A stretch of 64,000 bases of DNA from Gliomastix tumulicola (taxonomy: Eukaryota > Ascomycota > Sordariomycetes > Hypocreales > Bionectriaceae), in contig BCHX01000003.1 of assembly GCA_001599755.1 (NCBI GenBank), forward strand, positions 4,611,782-4,675,781, read 5' to 3'. A model generated the notes under the pieces. It did no database searches and was not told the origin of the DNA. It was given only the letters and a program-made list of their open reading frames with translations. Within the stretch, counting starts at the first letter, position 1; each line of letters opens with the position of its first letter. Both the position numbers and the translations under genes were made by a program. This document shows, piece by piece, positions 31,792-44,253 of the stretch.

Positions 31792-32507
31792 ATGATGCAG
31801 ATCAAGCCTAACCGCGTTCTTGTCTACGGCGGCACCGAGAACCTGATCGCCGACTTCTGCAAGGTCGACACGGTCGAGAAGGTTCTCTGCGTCGTCCCTC
31901 ATGACGCCAAGGCCCCTTCCGGCGCTTCCACTCGTAACCCCAAGGTCGTCGTGGTCCTCGAGAGTTCCAAGGCGGACCTCGTCAAACTCGTCCGCGACAT
32001 GGAGGTCAACGTCGCCGTCTTCCAGACCAACAACTTCTGGATCCCCCACCTGCTGGGTCGAGGTAAGTTGGCTTCACACTTTGCTTGAGTACCTACGTAC
32101 ATATGAACATATGACTGACTAACCGTTCGCCGTCTAGAGGGTATCGAGCTTTACACCCCGCTGATGGCCGCGCGATTCCCGGGCAGCTTCGAAGAGCTCG
32201 CCGTCGAGTTCGTCCAAGGCATCAAGATCCGGGCCAACCCTCCCTTCAAAGTCGAGGAGGCCCTCCCTGACATCGTGACCCCGATGGGTCTCGCTGTCGA
32301 GCAGCCTCCTCGAATCCACTTCAAGGGGTTCGATAGCATCTCCGAGGAGTACGTTTCTTCCAGCATGAGCCTTTGATGGAGACGAATTGACTGACATCTT
32401 ATAGGACGCGTGCGCTCCTCGAGCCTCTTGGGGACGACGACGACACCTCGTCGTCCTCCTCCGAGTACACCCCCATCCGCACCTATTCGTTTCCTTCCTC
32501 TATGTAA
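31792..32507 (+). CDS. Hypothetical protein, 194 aa
   Basis: Three exons: 31792-32062, 32138-32348 and 32405-32507. Introns are 75 bp (GTAAGT, CTGACTAAC, TCTAG) and 56 bp (GTACGT, TGACTGAC, TATAG), and all three phases match. Two adjacent ATGs (31792, 31795) are possible starts. The N-terminal 90 residues alternate strands and helices (NRVLVYGGTENLIADF, KVVVVLESSKADLVKLV, VNVAVFQTNNFWIPHLLG). They are followed by an acidic ELAVEFVQGIK region and a C-terminal Asp/Ser tail. I do not recognise the family. Clean splicing and protein-like text support a real gene. No signal peptide. Confidence 0.75.
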
Positions 32508-32939
32508 GGCTACCAAGTAGCTCGTTGCAGACTGTCCTGTGTTTTAAATCCAGGAGCTCGTTTTGCCTAGTACATTTCTGTCTAGCCTGCATTTCACGGA
32601 TTACAAAGGGAAGATACCACATCGGCGTTGGAACATGGAACATGGAATTGAAAGCTATATACCAGATAGAATCGGTCATGTAGCTACATTTGAATCGAAA
32701 GCTCGCGCTATCGAGTTCACTATCCATCGCATGCTCATCATGACTCATCGTGAGCCAGTCGTTCTAGCATTTGCGTGCTATGCCCACTTGGGCTCGCCGA
32801 GCGATCATCTTCTCTGCTAACGAACTAATGAATAGCCTATCCGTCACATCTTTAAAAAGGCTGTGTCTCCTGTCGAGCTTGGAGATCACGTTCTGCACAT
32901 TTCACACGAGCGGCAAAACGAAGAAGTAGGCAGCAAACA
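32508..32939. other. Intergenic, about 430 bp
   Basis: Short spacer with the 3' flank of the previous gene and the promoter of the PRISE-like gene. Small overlapping frames only; no regulatory motif stands out. Confidence 0.4.
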
Positions 32940-34271
32940 ATGGCATCCAAAAATCGCGCCATCGTATTTGGCGCCTCTGGCCTCCTCGGCTGGTCTGTCG
33001 TCAATCAGCTTCTCTCCAGCTACCCCCAGGCCGGATCGTTCGACAGTGTCGCTGCTGTCGTCAACCGCCCCGTCTCGGAGGAAGATCTGCACCTTCCAAG
33101 CTCCTCGCCAGAGCGCCCGAAATTTGAGGTCGTCTCGGGCATCGATCTCCAGCGTGGATCGGGGGAGGACCTGGCAGAGGAGCTGAAGACCAAGGTATCC
33201 CGTGCTGGGGAGATCACTCACGTCTTTTATTTTGGTACGGGGCCTTTACACTGTGCAAATACCGATCCTTTCCAATACTGATTGCTGACCATGGTCTAGT
33301 GTTTGCCTCGTTCGGCGAGGATCACGTTCGGGAGTGCGAGCTGAACTGCGCGATGATGAAGAGGGTTGCAGACGCCGTGAACATCGTCTCGCCGTCTCTC
33401 AAGTCGTTTGTCTACTCTGGAGGAACAAGGGTATGCTTCGCGTATCTATCTATCTCGAGAAAGAAGTGCTAATGCTCAGCTGTGCTAGGGCTATGGTATC
33501 TACATCCCCGGTGGCATCTTCCAACCACCCCTGCGAGAGGAGCTCGTGGACCAGCTACCCGAAGACTACGCCAGGACAGTCGCCTACCCATGGTTCAGAA
33601 AGATTCTCACTGAGGCGAGCAGTGGTCGTGGCTGGTCATGGACGGAGGTGTGCCCTGACGTGGTCGTGGGCTTCAGCCCCAACGGGTCGGCCTTCTCGCT
33701 CGCACTACACTGGGCGCAGTATCTCTCGCTATACGCACTGAATCGCGGTGTTGAGCCTGGTGCCAGCTCAAGCACAAGCGGCAAGGTCACCGTGAGCTTC
33801 CCTGGATCCGACGCAGGCTTCGACAGCAAGTTCACGCCTGTCTCCAGCCCAATGCTCGGGCGAATCGCCATCCACGCTGCGCTTCACCCGGAGAAGTGCA
33901 ACGGAAAGGTCGTCAACATGATGGATACCGAGAAACCCGTCACATTCCGTGAGCTCTGGACCAAGATGGCCTCCTGGTTCGGCCTCGAAGGAGTAGGACC
34001 GGCGGGCGACGGCCAGACAGGAGATCTGAAGCCAGGGGAGTACGTGGCCAAGTACAAGGGCAAGTTCGAGGATCACCAGCGTCCCAAGGCTCTGAAATGC
34101 GGTGTTGGAGCGGGAAGCACGCAGCTGGATGCGGTTGGCTATTGGTTGACCTTTGACAGGCAGCTGAGCGACGAGAGACTCAGGGCTGTGGGATTCGAGG
34201 AGCGGAGGGAGGCGATTGATGGATGGATCGAGGCGTTTGAGCAGTTCAGAGCAGCTGGCATCATAATCTAG
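32940..34271 (+). CDS. PRISE-type NAD(P)-dependent short-chain reductase, 402 aa
   Basis: Three exons: 32940-33234, 33300-33430 and 33489-34271. Introns are 65 bp (GTACGG, TTGCTGACC, TCTAG) and 58 bp (GTATGC, GTGCTAATG, GCTAG). N-terminal NRAIVFGASGLLGWSVVNQL is the Rossmann nucleotide site. Later motifs fit the progesterone 5-beta-reductase/iridoid-synthase-like branch: HVFYFVFASF, CELNCAMMKRVADAV, SLKSFVYSGGTRGYGIYIPG and a terminal substrate domain. Length fits. In fungi most members have no known substrate; they reduce enones or act in secondary metabolism (family knowledge). The second intron sits inside the Y/G motif. It converges on the GPI-type gene (34892) with 174 bp between their stops. 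Confidence 0.88.
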
Positions 34272-34445
34272 GGACCCAGATGGCAGGTCAGTATCACGCT
34301 GGAGACTCCTTGCAGTGCAGTAGCGTGGATGATGGCACGGTAAAGGTCGTGGTATAGTTTGAATGCAGTAAATACAATTTTGAAAGAAAAGCAAGATTAT
34401 ATAATACAGGCATCGTGTTCTCGTCAAGTCATCAGCCATAGAGCT

Positions 34446-34892
34446 TTACATGGCAGCAGCCATGAGCAGCCATCCTCCGGCTAGCGCCGCCAGAGCCTTC
34501 AAGCCTGGGATGTTCCTCGGGGCAGCGTCCTCGTCGTCACTGTTATGAACCACGCCACCACCTCCGGGCCGCCCCGGCTTTCCTCCTGAGGAGCTGGAGC
34601 TGCCGCCTCCCTTCTTGCCACTGACTACTTCGTTGTTGACCTCGTCGGGGATGTCAACCGTGGTGGCAGTGGCATCGTCTTCGTCGGAGTTGGAGACCTC
34701 GTTGGATCTGACTGTTCGGGTCCATTGCTCTCGCTCGTCGGCGGCGAAGTCTCGGGCTTCATGAGCATTCATCTCGCCGATGGGCTCAGCGCGTGCGATG
34801 AAGGTGTCTTCCGATGTGGATTTCGCTGGATGGGCAGCAGCGAGGTGGGAGAGGGCGAGGAGCCCGGTTGAGATGATGAGTGGGTTGTGCAT
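34446..34892 (-). CDS. Small secreted, probably GPI-anchored protein, 148 aa
   Basis: I start at ATG 34892 rather than an upstream in-frame ATG (34967) because MHNPLIISTGLLALSHLAAAHP is a textbook signal peptide. The mature part is acidic and Ser/Thr/Gly-rich with no cysteine, with GKKGGGSSSSSGGKPGRPGG in the middle. The C-terminus ends in a hydrophobic stretch (ALAALAGGWLLMAAAM) after small residues, consistent with a GPI-addition signal. It would sit on the plasma membrane or cell wall. No family recognised; low-complexity sequence makes homology searches weak. Confidence 0.7.
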   Translation of the reverse strand: MHNPLIISTGLLALSHLAAAHPAKSTSEDTFIARAEPIGEMNAHEARDFAADEREQWTRTVRSNEVSNSDEDDATATTVDIPDEVNNEVVSGKKGGGSSSSSGGKPGRPGGGGVVHNSDDEDAAPRNIPGLKALAALAGGWLLMAAAM

Positions 34893-37426
34893 CTTGGTAG
34901 TGTTTGTGGACGTGAGTTCTGGCGTTTGATGATTTATGAATTTGTGGTCGAAGGCCGATAGAAGCAAGGCCAGTGTAAGATCGAGTGTTGGCGCTTTCTG
35001 CGAGATGTTTAATCAGAAGGGATCATGAAGGACGGGATGTGGCTGATGGAAGGGAGGAAGGAGGGACATATATGTGGCGCGAGGCGACACACAGCATTAG
35101 CAAAGACATGATGCCATGCGCGATGATGTTTGCCCAACCTCTCTCCCCAAAATGACTGTGATCTGGAGCAGGATCCTGGCAAAAACATGAAAAAATGCCC
35201 TGCTGGAGTCGATTCTGTCGATCGGTGCGGCACAAGCGTCATCGCCCCCAAATTCCCCGTTGCCACATGTTACCGAGCTGGGCACGGATCAGCCACATGC
35301 GACCCTGCAGTGACGGATCAAACGTCATTCCGCTCAGCACACGAGGACGGTGATTGGCGCAGCGAAATGCATCGCCTTGATGATGTGCAATGCGGTGCAG
35401 TGCAGTGCAGCGCAGCACAGCGCTGTGCCTTGCTCGACTCCAGAGACCATCGCAGGCTAAGCCAGCTGGTCTTCTCTACTCCAGGCGGCAGAACAGAGGA
35501 GATCGAGGCCAGTCTTGGCCCCCAGACCGCTCGTTTTATTCCCGTTCATGTCGCCCGCCGCCTTAGGGCTGAGGTGCGTGAAGGATTCAAGAGGCTCCCT
35601 TACGAGGTAGGTAAGGTCCCTGCCCCTAGACGTCATTTATTCCCCGATGACAGCATAATATTGATTTTCCCCGACTCCAGACGACCAACACACACCTCCC
35701 ACGTTGCACTCTCGAGCCTCCTCCGAGGCATGCCACTTCCCGGAGCTCATGCCCAGCCAGCCATCCCGAGACGCCGTCCTTGGCCAAGGTTCGCCCTTCA
35801 GGGAGCCGCCTGAGCCCAAATAAGCGAGACTCGAAGCCAGCCCTGACGCAATACATGCATACTAATCAAGCTTACCAGCCACCCACTTCAGGACCGGACC
35901 ACACGCGGGGGAGATCGTCGGCCCAAGCCCCGTCTTGCCCAAGCGTCCGCCTCAGGCCATGTCGAGCCTATCCATCGACTGCGTGCCGCCTTTGAGGATG
36001 TGTGGTCACAAATATGCGACCTGGAGGGGAGTGTTTAACGCAGTCGTGGAGGAGAACACGGGGTCTTGCCATGCCAGCTAACAAGTATACAGCCTCTCCG
36101 ACCTGAACATCGGTCCCACACCAGCTGAGCTGCCTGGCATCCAGCGCTGCCATTCTCCCTCTCCTCGAGATATCATTCACCTCACTGCGAAGCTCCAGGC
36201 CTTCTGTCCCCGAAGTCCAGTCCACCAACGCCTTGGAACAGAGACCTTGCTGTCTCTACACCCAGATCCAACCCATCACCGAATGCGAGGTCCGAGGGCC
36301 CTTGGAGTGCTCATTCTTGAGCTTCCCGTTAGCAAAGACGATAGCACAGTCACAGAAGCCGGGTCAAGCTTGACCAAATCTCCTAGCTACGCAGGCTTGG
36401 CTAGAACCCCCCTCCCCCCCTTTACTCACAAGCCCCCCGATAGTTTTGCTCACCCGCAAGACAGGCATCTCCCTCTCGACAACACCCATTCCTTGAGTAC
36501 GGCTTCAACACCCAGGATTTTCGTCGATTCGTCTAGGGCCGAGGACGAGCGCTCCCGACTGCACAGCGCACTCTGATGGTCGAAGCACAAAACCAACAGC
36601 GACACGGTGGTCCAGCCACGTCCTTCCGCCTTCATGGATTGCAGGTCGCCCTGAATACGAAGATTATCCAGACCAGGAGCTATCCATGCAGTCATATTCA
36701 TGTTCTAGACAAGGGAACGCCAGTCAGTCGCCCAACTCAAGCCTACAATGTCACGTCACGGGTACGATCAGGAGCCAAGAGCTTCTTGCCAGCAGGAACA
36801 TAAACTTCTCGAATATTTAGCGATCATGGTCATAAGACGCCTGGCCATTAGGTTGCCACGTTCCGCACATCCGCACTTCCTTCTTCGTTTGAGCAAGTCG
36901 AATCAGGGGTAGAGCTAGCTCCGTCCATCCTCCCTTGAAACTACATTGCTGTTGCATGTAGGGATCGAGGGCGCCTATTCGTTATTCAGACGTATTCTTC
37001 ATCTTTCGAATCAGACGGTGATGTCTATAGCTCGCCAAGGCTTTGATCAGACCAATTGCAAAAATAACACGAAGTCTTAGAAGCGCAGCAAGTCCATCAG
37101 CCACGTAGCTGTCATGGCCACTGGACGATATAGACGATGCTCAACCACCGCTCTATTATACTCCCCGAGGTCTACAGAAGCACTCCTACAGTTCGTCGTC
37201 AATGATCCGATGCGTTAACCTGTAGTCCAAATTCCAGGAGATGGGCATGCTTGCTCGATCACGAGTGCCCACGAAGCTTGAAACGGTCATGAAAAATAAT
37301 CCTTGTTCTCTATTGATCTAAATCGGCCGTGGAAATTCATCTCCCAGATCTCCCAGATACATTCCTGTCCGTCTTGGCTGCCAAACCCCCTTTCACATGT
37401 CCTCCGCGAGTCTCAGCCGACTCTAC
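34893..37426. other. Gene-poor stretch, about 2.5 kb
   Basis: Contains a short run of GTGCA/GCGCA units (about 35386-35426) and otherwise mixed sequence. Frames such as 35130-35813 are shadows rich in Arg/Ser without domain pattern. I see no tRNA, rRNA, transposon end or terminal repeat. Confidence 0.4.
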
Positions 37427-38284
37427 CTAGACCGAATACTTCAGCCATCGATCCAGCTCGGGCGTCCAGTTCCGCTGGGGATCATCCAGAGCCAGAGCAG
37501 CGCCGTGCTGACCATCAGGCAGAATCGACACCTGGAACGGCCGGCGGTGCTTCGACAGCGCCTGCACAAACAAGAGTGTATTCTCGACCGGGACAGCCGC
37601 GTCGTTGGCGGAGTGGAAGACGAAGAAGGGCGGCGTCTTCTCGGTCACGATCTTATCGGCCGACATGGCTTCGACGAGCTCCGGGGACGGGTCGTCGCCG
37701 AGGAGGTTCAGTCTCGATCCGGCGTGGGTGTAGGTGCTATCCATGGTGATGACCGGGTACGTCAGGATGCCGAAGTCGAGGTCCGCCTCGGGGTTGCTTG
37801 CGGTCACGGCCGCGAGGTGTCCGCCGGCCGAGTAGCCCCAGATGCCCAGCTTCTCGACCTTGTTGAGGGATCGGATGTGTTGAACCGCCTCGAGGGCCTC
37901 GTTCTGCGGAACCGGGTAGAGGGGCGTCGGGGCGGTGCTGGCGGTCGAGTAGTCGAGGACCCAGGCGTCGAAGCCCGCCGCGTTGAGGTACAGCGTCGAG
38001 TTGGCGCCCTCTCGCTCCAGGGACACGTGCCCGTAGCCGCCGCCGGGGATCACGAGGATGCCAATGCCACGACCATTGTTCTCGGGAGCGGGGTAGAAGG
38101 AGAGCTTTGAGGCATTAACGCTGTTCCAATGTCAGTTCTAGGACACATCTTGAGGCTCCCTTTCCCACAGAAGGTGGACTAACCCTCGAGGTGCGACGAC
38201 TGACATCGCGGCTGTGACTGCGTGAGGCTGGCAGAGGGCCACGGGGAGACAGAGGAGATGATGGAGGAGAGTGCTGAATCGCAT
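37427..38284 (-). CDS. Secreted alpha/beta-hydrolase (acetyl-esterase-like), 264 aa
   Basis: Two exons: 38284-38184 and 38120-37427. The 63-bp intron (GTTAGT...AACTGAC...AACAG) joins APRG to VNASKLSFYPAPENNGRGIG. Exon 1 encodes a signal peptide (MRFSTLLHHLLCLPVALCQ). The oxyanion-side motif VIPGGGYGHV, nucleophile elbow GYSAGGHLAAV, acid-loop region HSANDAAVPVENT and His in PDGQHGAAL form a complete serine hydrolase triad pattern. The arrangement resembles the BD-FAE/acetyl xylan esterase group, which removes acetyl or feruloyl groups from plant polymers (family knowledge). A TATA box (minus-strand TATATAA, 38381-38387) lies about 100 bp upstream. Substrate not determined. Confidence 0.88.
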
Positions 38285-40153
38285 GCTGAGGGTCGGCGAC
38301 AACAATCAAAAGGCAATCAATATACCCACTCCTCGTGTCACCATCCCCCGTGAGCTCCTGCATCCGACCCTCCCTCCCCTTTATATACATCTCGTCCCCT
38401 GGGACCCCCGCGCTGCTCCGATCTTTCGGACTCGCCCGTGATTGAGGGGAAATCTGCCTCTAGGCTCCGGAGAGTCTGGCATGGGGTAACATGCAGGTCA
38501 CCCTCTTAGCCCCAGTCCCTCATCGCTGCGAATTGCCCCGAGGGGGACGACTCCACCTGCATAGCTCGGTCGGTCTGCATAGCTCGGTCGGTCTGCATGG
38601 CTCGGCATGAGATCCTCGGCAGCAGCTGCCGTCATTTCGAGATTCCGATGTAATCTGGGTAAATAAGAATAACCGGGGAGTGAGATCTGGCCCGATCGAC
38701 TGATACGCATATGTGGCAGGTAACGTGCTTGGGGCACCCAGTGACGCTGGCACTCGGCCACTTTGGTTCTTCCTGGGTGCCTAAGGTGACACCATTTCAG
38801 TACATGAGAGAGAGAGGACTGGCCGGACCGAGCAATCGTTGGGGATTCTAGCGAAGGACAGGCCACTGACCAAGGCAGGAGCATGGATACCAGCTTGGGA
38901 TGGGATGGGATGCCTAGCCAGATTAGTAAATTCAAGACGTATATGCAGCTCACTCGACACGGAATCATCCCTCATGGAGCCGACCAGCCTGCTCACCGGC
39001 TGTTCTCGCCATTGACTGAGAAGCAGATGGTTACCCCTTTTTCAGCAGACCGGGATTCCAGTACAGGCTCCTCGACCATCATCCTACCGGCCTGCCTCGT
39101 CTTGGATTTTGGCCCTCTTAAGGCTTACGGGGTTGAGACCAGCGGCGGCTGAGACGAATCGTCCCCAGCGTAGGGTCGGTTCGGAAATCAAAGGGCCACG
39201 TGCAAAGCAGTATGATGCGACACCATCTCAAGGTCAGTAACAAGATGACAAGCACACCCAATCTCGAGATTTGCATGGCCTACGAGCAAGAGTTTCTAGC
39301 CGATTTTGATTGCCCTTCATGCTGGCTGACTTCAGTGCTGTATATTTATCATCAGACTCGAATCCGTCCGCAAGAATGGTGGAGTCTTACCATCAAATTC
39401 GGGCGAACCTGCGCATCAATCCAAACAGCAGCTGGTGGTGAGATAGTACGAGCGCCGTTTCGTTCCGTATGTTGTCGATGCTATGCGGCTCAATGATAAC
39501 ATCGTGGAGTAGATCTTTGAAACCAAGATCGACGTTCGCTTTTGTATGCTTCAACGAGACGAGGTCACGATTCCTGTCGCTAGGCTGATGCTTAAGAGAG
39601 ATACTTGGGCTACGATACCGGTTCCTCCATAATAAGGGACTGACTTGGCTATACCAACCAGATGCTAGCAATGACGGTCCCCGTAATGAGGCGTGCAAGG
39701 CAAGGTGATCCTGGTCGAGGAGGGAAGCAGTAAGTTGGAGGAGACCCTAGCCCTCGCGGGCCCAGAGAGACAGGAAGACAGTACCCAGAACGACAGGACC
39801 AACGTACGACCACTGTGTATAAAGCTCTGGCATCCTTTTACAATTTTCCAGCACCTTCAAAAGCAGCTTCTTAGTGGTCAAGGGTATAAGTACGATATAA
39901 TTGTAGTGACTTTTGGACCCGAAGGGTTCTTCCACGACACGCCCAGGCACATCAGATGCACCTCTTCTGTCCATCCTCTCACATGTTGATGTTCATTTTC
40001 TCACCGCACTGCACTTAGCCTAACTTTTCAGGCACCCCTTATTTGGCAGAGATCTCTTAGCCCCAGTAATTTCTCGCCCTCCCATCGGGCCTAGGTATCA
40101 TTTCTCCTTCACCAACACCTTCCTCACTCTCCTCCCTCCCCGCCGACCTCAAT
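38285..40153. other. Gene-poor stretch, about 1.9 kb
   Basis: Holds a three-unit 18-bp tandem repeat (38557-38605) and the hydrolase promoter. Several overlapping small frames on both strands (38498-38968, 38883-39152, 39200-39496, 39693-39989) look non-coding. The end, at about 40080-40150, is CT-rich leader before the 40154 gene. Confidence 0.4.
38557..38605 (+). repeat. 18-bp tandem repeat, 2.7 units
   Basis: Two perfect CTGCATAGCTCGGTCGGT units (38557-38574, 38575-38592) and a partial third with one change (38593-38605). Small minisatellite; no obvious function. Confidence 0.85.
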
Positions 40154-41323
40154 ATGACGCAGGAGGAGAAGAAGAACGAGAGTGTGCTCCTCGCTCTCGC
40201 GCCAGAGCTTCGGCGCAAGATATGGAAGTACGCGGCCCAGAACGGGGCCTGGGTGCAGCTCCGACGCACCTGCCAGCAGATCGCCAGGGAGCTGCGCCCG
40301 ATCTGCCAGATCCCTGGCGCGCGTACATTCCCCTGGAACACAATCGATATGATTGAGTTCCTTGTCACGCCATGGCGTCCTGGTCCCAAGGGGATCGAAA
40401 CAACAATTCACTGGCATTTCATGCAGAATGGTCACACCATCTATCGCTCGTTGACCTTTTACTCGGCTACTCCTCACCGATACTACTTCAACACCCTCGA
40501 CCACCGGACACGGGGGACTACAGAGCAGAGCATCATTCAACATACCAGTGTCGCTCGCATCAAGATCACCTACCAGGTCCCAAGTCAGGGCCAGTTCCTC
40601 TCTGACTTCATCTCCATGGCTCGGAAGATGACCAACGTCATGGACATGATCCGCAGCAGCGGCTGGCGTCTAGGCCTAGAAGGCAGGGTGAGAGGCGCGC
40701 TGATGGAGATTCACTTCGAAACGCTGGGATCAAACGTCGACGGAGAGCGTCGGCCGTTCTGGGAGGTCTTGTGCTAGGATCACTCGCCCCCTTTAACCTG
40801 GCACATCCACAACCCACGAGAGGGCCCCATCTACGCCTACGAGTATTTCCTGCCCAGCAGACACAGCATGCAAGCGAGGAACCCAATGCCCATGGCGAGG
40901 ATCTACCTCCCGGACTTTCTCCTGAACCGCTCGACCATCCTGGAGCATGGTGCCAGACTGCTGGTCGACCAGCACCCAAATTACAGCCAGCTCGAGGACG
41001 AAGACCGCGTACGCATGTACATGCAGTGGATTGGCGAGTTCTTCCTGTCCGCCAGCAGACCCAACCAAGACCTCCCCGACTGGTACAGATACCGCGTCCA
41101 CGACGACATCGGCATCAGGCTTGAGAGGCTTCAGGTGAACCTTCACAGGTCACTCGGCTACTGGTGGGACAACTTCACGTCCCACGCAGCCATTCCAGGC
41201 CCTCCTAGCGGAGCAGAGGAGATCGCAGACATGCTCGCGGCCCAGATGTTGGAGGCGCAGGCGCCTGAGAGCAACCCAGATTTTTTAATGGCACCTTGGG
41301 GCAGTGATGACCAAGTCACTTAG
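40154..41323 (+). CDS. Fungal hypothetical protein, frame interrupted by one TAG (possible intron), about 359 aa
   Basis: The frame is open from ATG 40154 to TAG 40775-40777, then stays open in the same frame to TAG at 41321. Three readings fit. First, an in-frame 90-bp intron, 40688-40777, with donor AGG|GTGAGA and acceptor TGCTAG, so the stop is the acceptor; the product would be 359 aa. Second, a weaker 57-bp intron, 40766-40822. Third, a nonsense mutation. I favour the first. The N-terminal half (LLALAPELRRKIWKYA, then LRRTCQQIARELRPI) recalls small F-box-like/2EXR fungal domains. Downstream text (PLTWHIHNPREGPIYAYEYF; MARIYLPDFLLN; GYWWDNFTSHAAI) is clearly protein-like. Function unknown. 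Confidence 0.6.
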
Positions 41324-42826
41324 CAGAATGAGAATCCTAACGAGTGAGTATTTTCATGCCCCCAGAGGAGCCTATCTTCCAGGATGATGAAACCACCAAG
41401 TACTAACAGTATAGAAGTTGGAGCAATTATATGAAGATGGCTCCGCACATGTTAACCGCGGCAAAACAGCCCCCAAGGTATCAACGGCCTGGGATGCTTA
41501 CTTGACACCTGAGAGACTCGCTGCCGCTGAAAGAGCATGTTTCAACGCACCACCAATAGAATTATTGAGACACGCCGTCTCAGTTCCAGTCTCAGTTCCT
41601 TCGACACTCAGAAGCAAATTCAACAAACAGAAACGACAAAAAAAGCTCGAAAAGATCAAACCGGCAAAAAAAATATGAAACCAAAAAAGAGAAGAAAAAA
41701 GTTCAAAGTCAACAACGCCAAAAAGGATGGGAGGGTGGTTTAAAGGAGGAGAAAGGGAGAGTGATATGGAAGGAGGAGGGATACATATAGTGTATCATCA
41801 TCACCCAAGGAGCAGGATGGTTATATGCGAACCATATGTATGGTTCTCTAACAATAAAACGTACGAGTTTTATACTTGTGTCGTGCCATCCATAACAGTG
41901 AGGAAGACGACTGAAAGCGTAGTATGGTATTCATTTTCTTCGACCATGACAACGACCTTGGGTAGGTCCGTCTCGACAGATTGATGGCATCCCGGGTCAA
42001 TGATCAGGAGTGTGCATAGAGAACAGGCCGACAGGCTTGCGAATTTCGGGCCCCTTGGGAGCTATCGAGTGCCTTCCGAGAAGTTTGATACTCATGAGGA
42101 GACTCACAAGCCTAGACGTCAGACTCATCCAAGAAATGCCGTCTCTAGACGCTATGCTACTTCTCATCCTCACTGTCATCGTAGCAGATCAAGCGTTGCA
42201 CCAACATAGATATGTTTCGATGAAAAAGCGTCTGCGTAGCTCAGGACCTTCATTCGCTTCATATTTGAATGACAATGGAATATATTCGTCCCTCCCGAAA
42301 GACGACTTACCGGGCAATGGTTGACTGTAAGCTCTACACGCGCATGATGGCGGGGCAGCTTTCAATTCCACCTCGACCAGTGCATCATTCAGACAGCCGA
42401 AGAATAAGCAGCCGAGCCTTCAAATGCAATACAATGTCTTCAATTTCCGCCTTTAGAAGATGTACTGAACGGTCTCGAAGGCATTTGAAGGAGCCTCCAT
42501 GTACTACGAGCTCGTCCATCGTGTTCAGAGAAGCAGTCGTGCCAAAATTTCGCCAACTTACAGGGAAGTGTAGGGTAGGCAGAGAATGCTCCCGTCCTTT
42601 GGAGGACGCAGCCCCACCCCTCAAANCCCACCAATGAGCGCGGGCGCATCCACTTAGGGCTTTCACCCCGCCATTCTGCCCACGCACACCGCTTTTCGCG
42701 GTTCCCACCCAGCGCCGAGCAAAGTTCGTCAAACCCACCGAAAGTCGTCGCCCCGAGAATATCGTGAAGATCCTCCCATATCATCCTCCCCTTCAACCAG
42801 ACGTCGAATTCCTCGTCAAGATCACC
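41324..42826. other. Intergenic, about 1.5 kb, with one N
   Basis: An 87-codon frame ending at 41678 begins at TTG and is Lys-rich towards its end; it might be a spliced-on exon of an unknown gene but has no clear splice site. A-rich tract at 41636-41700. The unknown base at 42626 lies in a frame of no apparent quality and may mark an assembly join. The last 150 bp are the RPS14 promoter. Confidence 0.4.
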
Positions 42827-43475
<649 letters not shown>

Positions 43476-44253
43476 GCGATCACGCCTCCAGACGACGCGA
43501 CGATACGACGAAGCCAAAAAAAAACTCCTACTCGTGCTCCTCCTTCTCCTTTTCGACTCTTTTCCGGTCTCTTTTGCTTTTCTGGACTGGGTGTGTTTCT
43601 CCCGCGGCTAACTATACTGCAACCGGTGTGGTACCGAGGGTATGCATGGCGCTTGGGAAGGAAAAATAAAACAAGGGACAATGGACGGGACAGAAAGAGA
43701 GAAGCCAATCACGATGGGAACAATTACGTGGAGAACGGCCATGATCATTCGCCTGGTCTCCGTAGCACAGTCAATACGAGGAGAATTGCCGTGATGGTTT
43801 GCTGGGTGTGTAGCAGTCAGTTACGAACCAAGACTCCGGACTGTCGAATATGATCTTTATGACTACTCGACCTGGATCCATCGTGATGTGATGATTGATG
43901 TGACGTTCCTTGATTGTAGTCTGGATGAGGTTTAATCTTGGAAAATGCGACTCTGGAAACATTGCTTGATGATACACTGTCCGACAAACACTCCTTGCTC
44001 CCTGATACAACTAAGATCGACATTACGAGGCTTCCCATCGTTCACACCAGCCCATGCTGATTACTTCCCGGAATCCTCCCTCACAATTGCCCCTCCTCAG
44101 AAGGTCGCCCTCCTCTCAATAGACGCGTGCTCAGGAGCATCCTCCGGTTGATGCTCCTCGACAGGTGACGACCGATGGACAACGAACGCCGACGGTGGCG
44201 GCGCCTCGCACAGTTTGGTGCCTAATCGCCTAGACAGAACACAAACACACACG
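43476..44253. other. Intergenic, about 780 bp
   Basis: 3' flanks of two converging genes. It starts with the RPS14 3' UTR and contains a few overlapping short frames (43593-43853, 43771-44010). Nothing recognised. Confidence 0.4.

Noticed and set aside
35386..35426. GTGCA/GCGCA run as a telomere-like or CRISPR-like array
   Set aside because: Units are irregular 5-mers without spacers and do not match telomere repeats; ordinary low-complexity sequence.
41418..41678. 87-codon Lys-rich frame as a separate gene
   Set aside because: It starts at TTG, has no promoter signal and no homologous text; at most a missed exon.
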